DNA of 26,291 nt, taken from Firmicutes bacterium UBA6806 (lineage in GTDB: Bacteria > Bacillota > Clostridia > Peptostreptococcales > Acidaminobacteraceae). The notes below the pieces were generated by a model. The model had not been told where the DNA came from. It did not search any database and saw nothing but the letters and a program-made list of their open reading frames with translations. The DNA lies in the NCBI GenBank assembly GCA_002452745.1, contig DKFC01000027.1:1-26291 (forward strand), read 5' to 3'. Numbering within the stretch: position 1 is the stretch's first letter; each line of letters opens with the position of its first letter. A program made the position numbers and the translations under genes. Below are positions 7,927 through 15,202 of this stretch, piece by piece.

Positions 7927-9948
7927 TTATAGCAATCCGTATTTTTCCATTTTGCGGTAGAGGGTGCTTCTTCCTATTTCAAGCATCTTCGCCGTTTGTA
8001 CAATGTTGTTATCAGAGGCCTTCAGCGCACAAATAATCGCTTCCTTTTCCAGAAGATGAAGCGGTCTGACATAACTGTGTTCTGCCTTTGCGTCGACAAA
8101 TTCAGATTCAACTGTAACTTCCTTTATATAATCCGGGAGGTGCTTACTCGACAGGTTTTCATTTTCACCTACGATGTTTGTCACCATTTGCATGACATTC
8201 TGAAGTTCTCTGACGTTTCCCGGCCAATTATATTGTTTCATTGTCATATAAAAGCTCTCGTCTATGGCTGGCTTGCGATTGTCCAGTTTGGTAAACTGTG
8301 CATAAAAGAAATCCACCAATTTTCGAATATCATCTCGTCGCTCTCTAAGGGATGGGGTCTTAATCGGCATGACGTTTAGTCGGTAAAACAGGTCATCCCT
8401 GAAATTACCTTTTTTCACCTCTTCAGCCAAGTCTTTATGAGTCGCTGCAATAACCCGTACATCTACTGGAATCACTTCGTTTCCGCCAACTCTCACAACT
8501 TGCTTTGTCTCAAGAACTCTAAGCAAGTTGGCCTGTGTGTCAAGGGGCATATCCCCAATTTCATCTAAAAACAGCGTTCCACCGTCAGCCAGTTCAAACT
8601 TCCCTGGATTTCCGCCCTTTCTCGCACTGGTAAAAGCCCCTTCCACATAGCCGAACAACTCGCTTGCCACCAAATCTCTCGGAATTGCACCACAATTGAT
8701 GAACACAAATGAATTGTTTTTCCGCTGGGATTCATTGTGAATTCCCTGTGCAAACATCTCTTTGCCCGTGCCGCTTTCACCATGAAGCAGTATGGTGGCA
8801 TCTGTTGAGGCAACCAGTTTTGCAAGGCGTATAGAATCGTTTATTTCACGGCTGTCTCCCAAGATGTCATCAAAAGTGTAAATCGCTTTTGAACCAAATA
8901 GTTTATTGACCTGTGAATAGACTTTTTTTGTTTCTCTGATGATAATGAGGTATTCCTTGATGCTTTTATCTCTCGTGTAGATGGGTTTAAAAGATATGAG
9001 GACTGTTCTCTTTCTTCCATTTGAATAGAACTGTAACTCTTTTTCGTCATTCGATGCCCGTTCGCTCTTAATCATCTCCAAGATGGGTTTATCATAAGTT
9101 GCCACTTGTTCACGCTTGAGCATATTTAAAACAGGTCTGCTGATAATTTCGTCTATATGAGCACCTATGAGTTCTTCATAACTCTTCTTAAATAGTTTCT
9201 TAGTAAAGTAATTAATATCTGTGATGATGCCGTCATGTGTGATGGTCATAATCCCTTCTGAAATGGTCTGCATTATAGCATCTAAATGCTCGTTTGCCTG
9301 CCTGAGCTCATCGTTAATCCGATTGAGATTAAGTTCATGTTCGATTGCCAGAGACGATGCAATCACCATCCCAAGCGTATGCGGGTGCACTTTACTACAT
9401 TCTCCCGACATGCTGAGAACTGCCAAAATGTTGCCGTTTTCATCTTTAATCGGGGCAGCAGAAGTGGTCTTATTGTGATACATTTGCCTGTAGTGCTCTG
9501 CCCCCAAAACCTGTAGGGCAATCCCACGTTTCAACGTAATTCCAACTGCATTTGTACCGACATTTTCCTCAGACACATTCTTACCCGAATAAATCTGTAA
9601 TTCTGTCGCTACTCGATTGTCGCCAAGGCTCATCATGACATAGCCATTTGCATCGGTAAAACTCACAATCATGCCAATTTCACCCACCGCCTCATATATC
9701 TTTTCCATAAAGGGAAGTGCTATGCTCAAAATTGGATCAAAATCCCTCTTAATCTGTTCCAGTTCATCCGGTTTAAGCGCAATCTTAATTTCAGTAAAAT
9801 ACGGGTCTACACCATAGTCTCTGCTCCTATGCCACGACTCTATAATCTCTCGTCGCATAACGGTGTCATCCACTTCACCGCCAGTCATGAAGCGCTCCCA
9901 TTCCACTATATAGTTTGAACTTCCCTGTAGTAATTTTTCAGACGGCAA
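7927..9948 (-). CDS. AcoR-like sigma-54-dependent transcriptional activator
   Basis: 673-residue enhancer-binding protein. The N-terminal region (to about 205) is GAF-like; a PAS domain follows (about 215-335), then the AAA+ domain (about 360-585) with Walker A GESGTGKE (390-397), loop GAFTSA (437-442), Walker B GGTLFLDEIG (456-465) and arginine finger FRDDLFYRLN. A Fis-type HTH ends the protein (ASDNNIVQTAKMLEIGRSTLYRKMEKYG). There is no phosphoreceiver domain, so it should sense a small molecule or redox state directly. The start is probably TTG at 9948, seven bases after GGAGG; an earlier in-frame TTG at 9963 overlaps the ribosome site. GAFTSA differs from the canonical GAFTGA in one residue of the sigma-54 contact loop. 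The Mrp operon, preceded by a -24/-12 promoter, is the obvious target. Confidence 0.9.
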   Translation of the reverse strand: MPSEKLLQGSSNYIVEWERFMTGGEVDDTVMRREIIESWHRSRDYGVDPYFTEIKIALKPDELEQIKRDFDPILSIALPFMEKIYEAVGEIGMIVSFTDANGYVMMSLGDNRVATELQIYSGKNVSEENVGTNAVGITLKRGIALQVLGAEHYRQMYHNKTTSAAPIKDENGNILAVLSMSGECSKVHPHTLGMVIASSLAIEHELNLNRINDELRQANEHLDAIMQTISEGIMTITHDGIITDINYFTKKLFKKSYEELIGAHIDEIISRPVLNMLKREQVATYDKPILEMIKSERASNDEKELQFYSNGRKRTVLISFKPIYTRDKSIKEYLIIIRETKKVYSQVNKLFGSKAIYTFDDILGDSREINDSIRLAKLVASTDATILLHGESGTGKEMFAQGIHNESQRKNNSFVFINCGAIPRDLVASELFGYVEGAFTSARKGGNPGKFELADGGTLFLDEIGDMPLDTQANLLRVLETKQVVRVGGNEVIPVDVRVIAATHKDLAEEVKKGNFRDDLFYRLNVMPIKTPSLRERRDDIRKLVDFFYAQFTKLDNRKPAIDESFYMTMKQYNWPGNVRELQNVMQMVTNIVGENENLSSKHLPDYIKEVTVESEFVDAKAEHSYVRPLHLLEKEAIICALKASDNNIVQTAKMLEIGRSTLYRKMEKYGLL

Positions 9949-9991
9949 CCTGCCACCTCCCAATCTTGCTTTATAGAAATCTTTGGGTTTA

Positions 9992-10000
9992 ATTATACCA
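9992..10000 (-). promoter_or_regulatory. Extended -10 promoter of the sigma-54 activator gene
   Basis: On the minus strand the sequence is TGGTATAAT, a consensus TATAAT with the TGn extension, 44 bases before the TTG start. No good -35 box stands at 17 bases, as is common for extended -10 promoters. Confidence 0.5.
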
Positions 10001-10050
10001 CATGTCTTTCGTCAGAAATACCAATATGAAAACAAGTCCATCTGGAAAAT

Positions 10051-10124
10051 TCATTTTTTGAAATATGTGAGAAAAATCATTTTTTTGAAATGTGTCATAA
10101 ATAATCATTTTTTTCAAATGTGTT
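10051..10124. repeat. Three direct repeats in the divergent intergenic region
   Basis: Three copies of a TCATTTTTTTGAAATGTGT-like unit start at 10051, 10077 and 10105 (periods 26 and 28). They end immediately before the peroxiredoxin -35 box and lie upstream of the activator's promoter. Regular phasing in a divergent region suggests a regulator site array or bent DNA. Confidence 0.6.
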
Positions 10125-10125
10125 A

Positions 10126-10154
10126 TTGACATATGACGAATATAATGTTAATCT
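10126..10154 (+). promoter_or_regulatory. Promoter of the peroxiredoxin gene
   Basis: TTGACA at 10126-10131 and TAATCT at 10149-10154, 17 bases apart. A better TATAAT at 10141 is only 9 bases from the -35 box and is less likely to pair with it. The start point would fall at about 10161, inside the downstream palindrome. Confidence 0.55.
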
Positions 10155-10158
10155 TTAT

Positions 10159-10173
10159 TTGTAATCATTACAA
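10159..10173. promoter_or_regulatory. PerR/Fur-like operator
   Basis: TTGTAATCATTACAA is a perfect 7-1-7 palindrome. It matches the PerR box TTATAATNATTATAA at 12 of the 14 defined positions, the two differences being symmetrical. It covers the predicted start point of a peroxiredoxin gene, the classic arrangement for peroxide-derepressed repression. Fur- or Zur-type regulators bind related sites. Confidence 0.72.
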
Positions 10174-10225
10174 CTTGAGAATGATTAACAAATATACTTA
10201 TACTTATGATGAAGGAGGAACAATA

Positions 10226-10885
10226 ATGGAAACCGCAAAATTACCGCTTTTAGGAGACAAATTCCCGTCAATGCAAGTCAAAACAACTCATGGTGTAAAA
10301 AACCTCCCTGAAGATTACAGTGGAAAATGGTTTGTTCTATTTAGTCATCCAGGGGACTTCACACCTGTCTGTACAACCGAATTTGTAGCTTTTGCCAAGA
10401 AGAACGAAGACTTTCAAAAACTCAATACAGAGTTAATTGGTCTTTCTGTCGATCAAGTATTCTCTCATATTAAATGGGTTGACTGGATTAACGAAAATAC
10501 AGATACCACGATTCCCTTCCCAGTAATTGCAGACGAACTTGGAACAGCTGCCATGACGCTTGGCATGTTGCATCCTGGAAAGGGAACAAATACAGTTCGC
10601 GCAGTGTTTATTGTAGATCCTAAAGGAATGCTTCGCCTGATGATGTATTACCCACAAGAGATTGGCAGAAGTGTCAATGAAGTATTACGTGCTTTGAACG
10701 CACTTCAAGTTACCGATGCAAATGGAGTGGCTGCACCTGAAAACTACCCTAATAACGAATGGCTTGGCTCAGATGTTATCGTCCCACCTGCTGGAACAGA
10801 AGCACTTAAAGCAGAGCGCCTTGCCGATGCCCAAGCTGGCAAATTCACCTGTAAAGACTGGTGGCTGTGTCACAAGTCACTATAA
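10226..10885 (+). CDS. Peroxiredoxin, archaeal-type Prx6 subfamily
   Basis: 219-residue thiol peroxidase that reduces H2O2 and organic peroxides in the cytoplasm. The peroxidatic Cys49 lies in SHPGDFTPVCTTEF, and two further cysteines near the C-terminus (Cys209, Cys215 in KFTCKDWWLCHKSL) match the three-cysteine pattern of the archaeal thioredoxin-peroxidase group. The start ATG at 10226 follows GGAGG by seven bases; an in-frame start 93 bases upstream has no ribosome site and would be translated through the operator. It is monocistronic, with a terminator two bases after the stop. Regulation is probably by a PerR-like repressor. Confidence 0.93.
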   Translation: METAKLPLLGDKFPSMQVKTTHGVKNLPEDYSGKWFVLFSHPGDFTPVCTTEFVAFAKKNEDFQKLNTELIGLSVDQVFSHIKWVDWINENTDTTIPFPVIADELGTAAMTLGMLHPGKGTNTVRAVFIVDPKGMLRLMMYYPQEIGRSVNEVLRALNALQVTDANGVAAPENYPNNEWLGSDVIVPPAGTEALKAERLADAQAGKFTCKDWWLCHKSL

Positions 10886-10886
10886 A

Positions 10887-10923
10887 AAAAGGCTGTCACG
10901 CAGTTAAGCGTGGCAGCCTTTTT
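10887..10923. terminator. Bidirectional terminator between convergent genes
   Basis: A strong GC-rich stem (GGCTGTCACGC pairing with GCGTGGCAGCC through one G-T pair, loop AGTTAA) is flanked by A-run and T-run, so it can stop both the peroxiredoxin transcript and the TIM-barrel operon coming from the right. Confidence 0.9.
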
Positions 10924-10993
10924 AGTGTAATTTACAAAGTTATTTAAAGCATATTCTGCTCATGTATTCTCTTGCCTAATTAAAGCCAAAATT

Positions 10994-11824
10994 CTATTTG
11001 GCGATTTTTTTAAACGCCTCCGTTTGATTTTTAATGCCCTTTTCAGCTGCAAATCGCTCAATACTTGAAGCACCAAAGAATCCATCTATCCCCTCAGTTT
11101 TTTCGATTACGTAGGCAGCATCCTCTGGCTCTGCAATTGGTCCACCGTGGCATATAACCAATATATCTGGGTTTATTGCTCTGCCAGCTTTGATAATTTC
11201 TTCGATTTTGACGACACACTCATCTAATGTCAGAGCCGTTTGAGCGCCAATTGTTCCCTTAGTTGTAAGGCCCATATGTGCCACTAAAATATCCGCTCCA
11301 GCCTCTGCCATGGCCTTTGCCTGTTCAGGATCGAATACATATGGCGTAGTGAGCAAATCCAACTCATGTGCTTTCCGAATCATATCTACTTCAAGGTTGT
11401 ATCCCATCCCTGTTTCCTCTAAGTTTTGTCTGAAAACACCATCTATAAGTCCCACTGTTGGAAAGTTTTGAACGCCGCTGAATCCCATGTCCTTAATTTG
11501 CTTTAAAAACACATCCATAACTCTAAAGGGGTCTGTTCCACAAACACCCGCAAGCACAGGTGTATGCTCTACAACGGGCAGTACTTCTGATGCCATTTCC
11601 ACGACGATTGCATTGGCATCGCCATAGGCCATAAGTCCAGCCAAAGACCCTCTTCCCGCCATTCTATATCTACCTGAGTTATAGATAATCAGCATGTCGG
11701 CGCCGCCTTTTTCACTGCTTTTTGCAGTGATTCCAGTACCCGCTCCAACACCTACCAATATCTGTCCTTCGGCAATTTGTCTCTTATACATTTCCATTAT
11801 TTCCGCTCTGGTCATCTTATTCAT
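10994..11824 (-). CDS. TIM-barrel protein of the PEP-hydrolase-like family
   Basis: 276-residue protein of the family annotated as phosphoenolpyruvate hydrolase-like or TIM-barrel signal-transduction protein (PF09370). Motifs: GVGAGTGITAKSSEKGGAD near the start, AGVCGTDPFR, GFSGVQNFPTVGLIDG, TTPYVFDPEQA, ICHGGPIAEPEDA and FFGASSIERFAAE. The start ATG follows AGGAGG. It is the last gene of the four-gene unit. It is close to the TIM-barrel half of the AraC fusion encoded upstream and to the C-terminal half of plant Tm-1. The substrate is unknown, and PEP hydrolysis should not be assumed. Confidence 0.87.
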   Translation of the reverse strand: MNKMTRAEIMEMYKRQIAEGQILVGVGAGTGITAKSSEKGGADMLIIYNSGRYRMAGRGSLAGLMAYGDANAIVVEMASEVLPVVEHTPVLAGVCGTDPFRVMDVFLKQIKDMGFSGVQNFPTVGLIDGVFRQNLEETGMGYNLEVDMIRKAHELDLLTTPYVFDPEQAKAMAEAGADILVAHMGLTTKGTIGAQTALTLDECVVKIEEIIKAGRAINPDILVICHGGPIAEPEDAAYVIEKTEGIDGFFGASSIERFAAEKGIKNQTEAFKKIAK

Positions 11825-11914
11825 GTCAATCCTCCTCAAGAATTTAGACTTTTAAAACTTTGATTTATTTCATGATTTCGTTTTTAACGTAAATTCTTTA
11901 TTCATACTGAAATT

Positions 11915-13129
11915 CTAATTTTGACTTTCCATCATATCTATCAATTTTTGAGCTGCCGCTTCTGCAAATGCCTTGTCGTTGATGTGGTTTGGCATTTCCT
12001 CCAGAATAACATGTTCTCTATTTAGATTTTTTCTAATCGCTTCGAATAGAGCCTCATCTTCTTCTGGTCCATAAAACGCCTGCTCTGGGGCGTCAATCAT
12101 AGACACACCTTTTAACGGCAGCATCACCACTGTGTTTCCAGAGGCCATGTTCAGTTTCTCTGCAATTTTTTCACCGACCATTTTATTCTCTTCAGCTGTG
12201 GTTCTCATAAGCGTTACTGTTGGGTTGTGTTTGTAGAGATTTCTACCTTCAAACTGTTTTGGAACAGAGTCAAAAGGACCAAAGTTAACCATGTCCACTG
12301 CTCCAACTGATACCACTTGTGGAATTCCTTTTTTACCAGCTGCTTCCAACCGGTTGGGCCCTGCATTTAAAACACCGCCCATCAACTCGTCGCACCATTC
12401 AGTGGTTGTCAAGTCCAAAACGCCTTCTATAAAGCCACCTTCAATCAGCGCCTCCATCGACTGTCCGCCTGTTCCTGTTGCATGGAAAATAAGCACTTCA
12501 TAGCCTCTATCCTCCATGTACTTCCTAGCGAAATCCACACAAGGTGTTGTCACACCAAACATAGTTGCCGCAACCAGCGGTTTCTTTTCGATTTCTGTGT
12601 TATTTTCAAACTTTACCATCCCTGCAATTGCAAAGGCAGCATTTGAAAATATCTTAGCTGAGATAGAGTTAATGCCCGATACATCCACAACAGAAGGCAT
12701 CATGACGATATCACTCGTTCCCACATAAGGAGCTGTATTACCAGATGCAACTGTTGAAACCATCAATTTGGGCACGCCAATTGGAAGCGCTCTCATGGCT
12801 GGTGTCACAAGTGCTGTTCCACCTGTTCCGCCAAAAGAGATAATCGCATCAAATTTACCAGCCTCATATAGATTTGGAACGAGTTTTTCCATGCCTTTTG
12901 ACAGGGTTTCAGTGGCGTGTGCTCTGTCTTTCTTTGCGGCGATTTCAGAAATATCTGCCCCTGCGGCTTTTGCCACCTCTTCATTTGAAACATCTGGCTC
13001 AAATGCTGGTTCAAACACCCCGGTGTGAATTGTAAATGTCTTTAGTCCAAGTTCTTCGATTAGCTTCTTTACATAAGAATACTCCTGCCCCTTTGAGTCA
13101 AAGGTTCCTGCAATAGCAACGGTCTTCAT
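11915..13129 (-). CDS. Tm-1-like (UPF0261) ATP-binding-domain protein
   Basis: 404-residue UPF0261 protein. It opens with MKTVAIAGTFDSKGQEYSYV and carries the glycine-rich FGGTGGTALVTPAMRALPIG, the VSTVASGNTAPYVGTSDI segment, and a second lobe with FHATGTGGQSMEALIEGG and LTTTEWCDELMGGV. The same domain forms the N-terminal half of tomato Tm-1, whose C-terminal half is a TIM barrel like the gene 90 bases downstream. The start at 13129 follows AGGAGGT by six bases; the open frame runs upstream into the AraC gene but lacks a signal there. The enzymatic role is not known. Confidence 0.88.
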   Translation of the reverse strand: MKTVAIAGTFDSKGQEYSYVKKLIEELGLKTFTIHTGVFEPAFEPDVSNEEVAKAAGADISEIAAKKDRAHATETLSKGMEKLVPNLYEAGKFDAIISFGGTGGTALVTPAMRALPIGVPKLMVSTVASGNTAPYVGTSDIVMMPSVVDVSGINSISAKIFSNAAFAIAGMVKFENNTEIEKKPLVAATMFGVTTPCVDFARKYMEDRGYEVLIFHATGTGGQSMEALIEGGFIEGVLDLTTTEWCDELMGGVLNAGPNRLEAAGKKGIPQVVSVGAVDMVNFGPFDSVPKQFEGRNLYKHNPTVTLMRTTAEENKMVGEKIAEKLNMASGNTVVMLPLKGVSMIDAPEQAFYGPEEDEALFEAIRKNLNREHVILEEMPNHINDKAFAEAAAQKLIDMMESQN

Positions 13130-13179
13130 CACTCTACCTCCTATAATGGACTCAAGATTGATTAGATCTAAAGTCAAAG

Positions 13180-13205
13180 GTTGTTTTTGTACATACAAAA
13201 ACAAC
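13180..13205. promoter_or_regulatory. Perfect 26-base palindrome (12-2-12)
   Basis: Arms GTTGTTTTTGTA (13180-13191) and its exact complement (13194-13205) are separated by CA. It sits in the 145-base gap between the TIM-AraC gene and the UPF0261 gene, about 50 bases upstream of the latter. It could be an operator for the TetR or AraC product, or a processing/termination hairpin; there is no clear T-run. Confidence 0.6.
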
Positions 13206-13274
13206 AATACGATTATCGACACTTTAATCATATCGTTGCCTCTGTTCAAAGTAAATGTGTTTATGTCTATTAAG

Positions 13275-14468
13275 CTAGTGATTATGTCCATTTCTATACT
13301 GGGTTGGTGTTTGACCCGTATACTTTTTAAAGAGTTTGCTAAACTGCGCATAATCTGGATAGCCAACCAGTCTAGCCACCTCTGTTAGGCTGACATCCCC
13401 TGCTGATCCAATCAGTTCTTTGGCTTTTGCCAATCTATATTTCACAAGGTATTCAGGGAAACTGCATCCCACTTCACTTTTAAACAAGTTGCTGAGATGA
13501 CTTCTCGACACATAGGCGACTTTTGCCAAATCCAGAAACGAAATCTTTTGCATGTAATGTTCAGCAACGTATTTTTTGACAAACTGGACATAGTCATAGT
13601 GCTTTGTAATCCCTTCGAGCATTTTAACCATCAAATCTTCTTCGCTGAAATCACCAGTGGTTTTAAAGGCCTTGGTGATATTCGTTATGGACTTTTCCGA
13701 TGGAATCCGCTCAAATGATGAACCGCCTACATAGCCCATCAAATCTGTGTTGCTGTACATGTACTGCACATCTACCGGCGTCTTCACTGGGCCGCCATAG
13801 ATGAGTTTGAACACCTCTGGCCTTATTTCATCGCAGACGCTGAAAATCTTTTGAATTTGTCTTTTGGCGGCTTCAAGCGACAACACCTTTTTCGCTCCTA
13901 ACATCCCCCCTGCTGTAAATCCAAGGTGGGCGCAAATAACGTCTGCTCCCGCTAAAAGCATTTGTCTTGTCTGTTTTTCATCGAAGACAAATGCCACTGT
14001 AAAGAGGTCGCATTCATGCGCCTTTTGAATCGCCCTCACTTCCAGTTCGTAAGTATGACCAGCCTCTTCAAGGGCCTCTCTGTACTTGCCGTCTATAAGG
14101 CCCACTGTCGGAAAGTTGTTGATTCCTTCAAACCCCATGTCCTTGATTTTATTTATATATCGCTCTATATCTATCGTTGGGTCTGTTGCATTTAATCCAA
14201 AGAAAACCGGAATTTTAGTGATAACCGGTTTGATTTCTCTTGAGCCAAATTCCATGACCATTTCATTGCTGTTTCCAAATGGCAAAAACGCAGCAGCAGA
14301 ACTTCGTCCCATCTGTCTGAATTTACCAGCATTTAAGGCCAAGAGAAAATCTGCACCCCCTTGCTCTGCATATCTGGCAGTTATTCCCGCACCAGATGCA
14401 ACCCCTATTATATGGTGTCCCAGTTTAACCTGTCTTTGAAATTTGTCTATGATTTCCAAACGATTCAT
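13275..14468 (-). CDS. TIM-barrel (PEP-hydrolase-like) domain fused to AraC DNA-binding domain
   Basis: 397 residues. Positions 1 to about 275 are a TIM barrel with the same motif order as the 276-residue protein downstream: GVASGAGITARYAEQGGAD, GINNFPTVGLIDG, VAFVFDEKQT, YGGPVKTPVDV, GGSSFERIPSE. Positions about 295-395 are a complete AraC double HTH (FLDLAKVAYVSRSHLSNLFK and SLTEVARLVGYPDYAQFSKLFKKYTGQTPTQYR). A barrel where AraC proteins usually carry a cupin suggests it serves as ligand sensor. The free enzyme has CHGGP where the fusion has IYGGP, so catalysis may be lost. The start follows GGAGAGG. The gene lies 28 bases after tetR and upstream of the UPF0261 gene, its likely target. Confidence 0.9.
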   Translation of the reverse strand: MNRLEIIDKFQRQVKLGHHIIGVASGAGITARYAEQGGADFLLALNAGKFRQMGRSSAAAFLPFGNSNEMVMEFGSREIKPVITKIPVFFGLNATDPTIDIERYINKIKDMGFEGINNFPTVGLIDGKYREALEEAGHTYELEVRAIQKAHECDLFTVAFVFDEKQTRQMLLAGADVICAHLGFTAGGMLGAKKVLSLEAAKRQIQKIFSVCDEIRPEVFKLIYGGPVKTPVDVQYMYSNTDLMGYVGGSSFERIPSEKSITNITKAFKTTGDFSEEDLMVKMLEGITKHYDYVQFVKKYVAEHYMQKISFLDLAKVAYVSRSHLSNLFKSEVGCSFPEYLVKYRLAKAKELIGSAGDVSLTEVARLVGYPDYAQFSKLFKKYTGQTPTQYRNGHNH

Positions 14469-14496
14469 TTCGCATCCTCTCCATCATATCAAAATT

Positions 14497-15039
14497 TTAT
14501 TTTATCAGCTCTTTAAATATTGCACTCAGTTCTTCTGGAGTCTCCTTCATGCCTCTATCAATCCACTTTTTGACAATGGCAGATAATACATTTGCATACA
14601 CCGTATTTGCATATACTTGAGTGATTCCATCTATCTCACAGTTCTCATAAATGAGCCCTTCAATTTCCAGAAGTCCAAATTGCCCTTCCATCTTATTTAG
14701 CAAGTAGAGACCATCACTTTGCGCTAGGTGGGACAGAAACGCTTGATTCTCCCAGCACAGTTCAAAATAGAGCTTGACAAGGTTTATCTCCTCATGGAAA
14801 TGCTCTGTTTTGCCAAGCTGAATCTTTTGAGCAAACAGATCAAACAGGTGATACACAAGCACATCCTCCAGTGTTGTGAAATGGGCATAAAATGTATTGC
14901 GAACCACCCCAGCATGTTTGCTGAGCTCCGAGACTGTAATAGACTTATATGATCTAGATTTCATCAGCTCTAAAAGAGACTGGGTCAGCAAACTGATTGA
15001 ACGCTTTGAATTCATGTTACTGGGATTTTGTCTCAGCAT
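14497..15039 (-). CDS. TetR-family transcriptional repressor
   Basis: 180-residue regulator. The N-terminal HTH (about residues 12-58) reads ISLLTQSLLELMKS, then TVSELSKHAGVVRNTFYAHF, then TLEDVLVYHLFDLF. The C-terminal ligand domain is helical and unrecognised. The start is taken at the ATG at 15039, with GGAGG 11 bases before and AAAAGG adjacent; an upstream in-frame start at 15105 has no ribosome site. It is divergent from the EFR1 gene and probably represses both that gene and itself through the TTTGAGCAA boxes in between. It is also the first gene of the unit containing the TIM-AraC, UPF0261 and TIM genes. Confidence 0.88.
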   Translation of the reverse strand: MLRQNPSNMNSKRSISLLTQSLLELMKSRSYKSITVSELSKHAGVVRNTFYAHFTTLEDVLVYHLFDLFAQKIQLGKTEHFHEEINLVKLYFELCWENQAFLSHLAQSDGLYLLNKMEGQFGLLEIEGLIYENCEIDGITQVYANTVYANVLSAIVKKWIDRGMKETPEELSAIFKELIK

Positions 15040-15066
15040 CCTTTTATTTTCCTCCGATTTTAACTT

Positions 15067-15079
15067 AAAATTTGAGCAA
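15067..15079. promoter_or_regulatory. Outer copy of the TTTGAGCAA box
   Basis: AAAATTTGAGCAA occurs here and again, identically, at 15150-15162, 83 bases away. This copy lies in the leader of the tetR gene. It is probably a repressor half-site or secondary operator. Confidence 0.5.
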
Positions 15080-15112
15080 TTAATGACTTTTGTGTAAATC
15101 TTCAATTTTAGA

Positions 15113-15141
15113 TTGACGCTTTGTCCTCATGTGATTATACT
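15113..15141 (+). promoter_or_regulatory. Sigma-70 type promoter of the EFR1 gene
   Basis: TTGACG (15113-15118), exactly 17 bases, then TATACT (15136-15141). The start point would be at about 15148, so the palindrome 15156-15187 lies immediately downstream of it. Confidence 0.75.
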
Positions 15142-15162
15142 ACAAATATAAAATTTGAGCAA
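15134..15162 (-). promoter_or_regulatory. Divergent promoter of the tetR gene
   Basis: On the minus strand TTGCTC (15162-15157), 17 bases, TATAAT (15139-15134). Its -10 box overlaps that of the EFR1 promoter and its -35 box lies in the left arm of the palindrome, so one bound repressor could block both directions. Confidence 0.65.
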
Positions 15163-15187
15163 ATGTGTAAAAAAACACATTTGCTCA
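15156..15187. promoter_or_regulatory. Perfect 13-base inverted repeat, probable TetR operator
   Basis: Arms TGAGCAAATGTGT (15156-15168) and its exact complement (15175-15187) around an A6 centre. It overlaps the tetR -35 box and covers the EFR1 leader up to 6 bases before its ribosome site. As RNA it would also form a strong hairpin, so an effect on EFR1 translation is possible. Confidence 0.75.
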
Positions 15188-15202
15188 TTAATAGGAGTTT
15201 AT

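Noticed and set aside
10141..10146. TATAAT as -10 box of the peroxiredoxin promoter
   Set aside because: Only 9 bases from the TTGACA box, and no usable -35 box 17 bases upstream; the TAATCT at 10149 fits the spacing.
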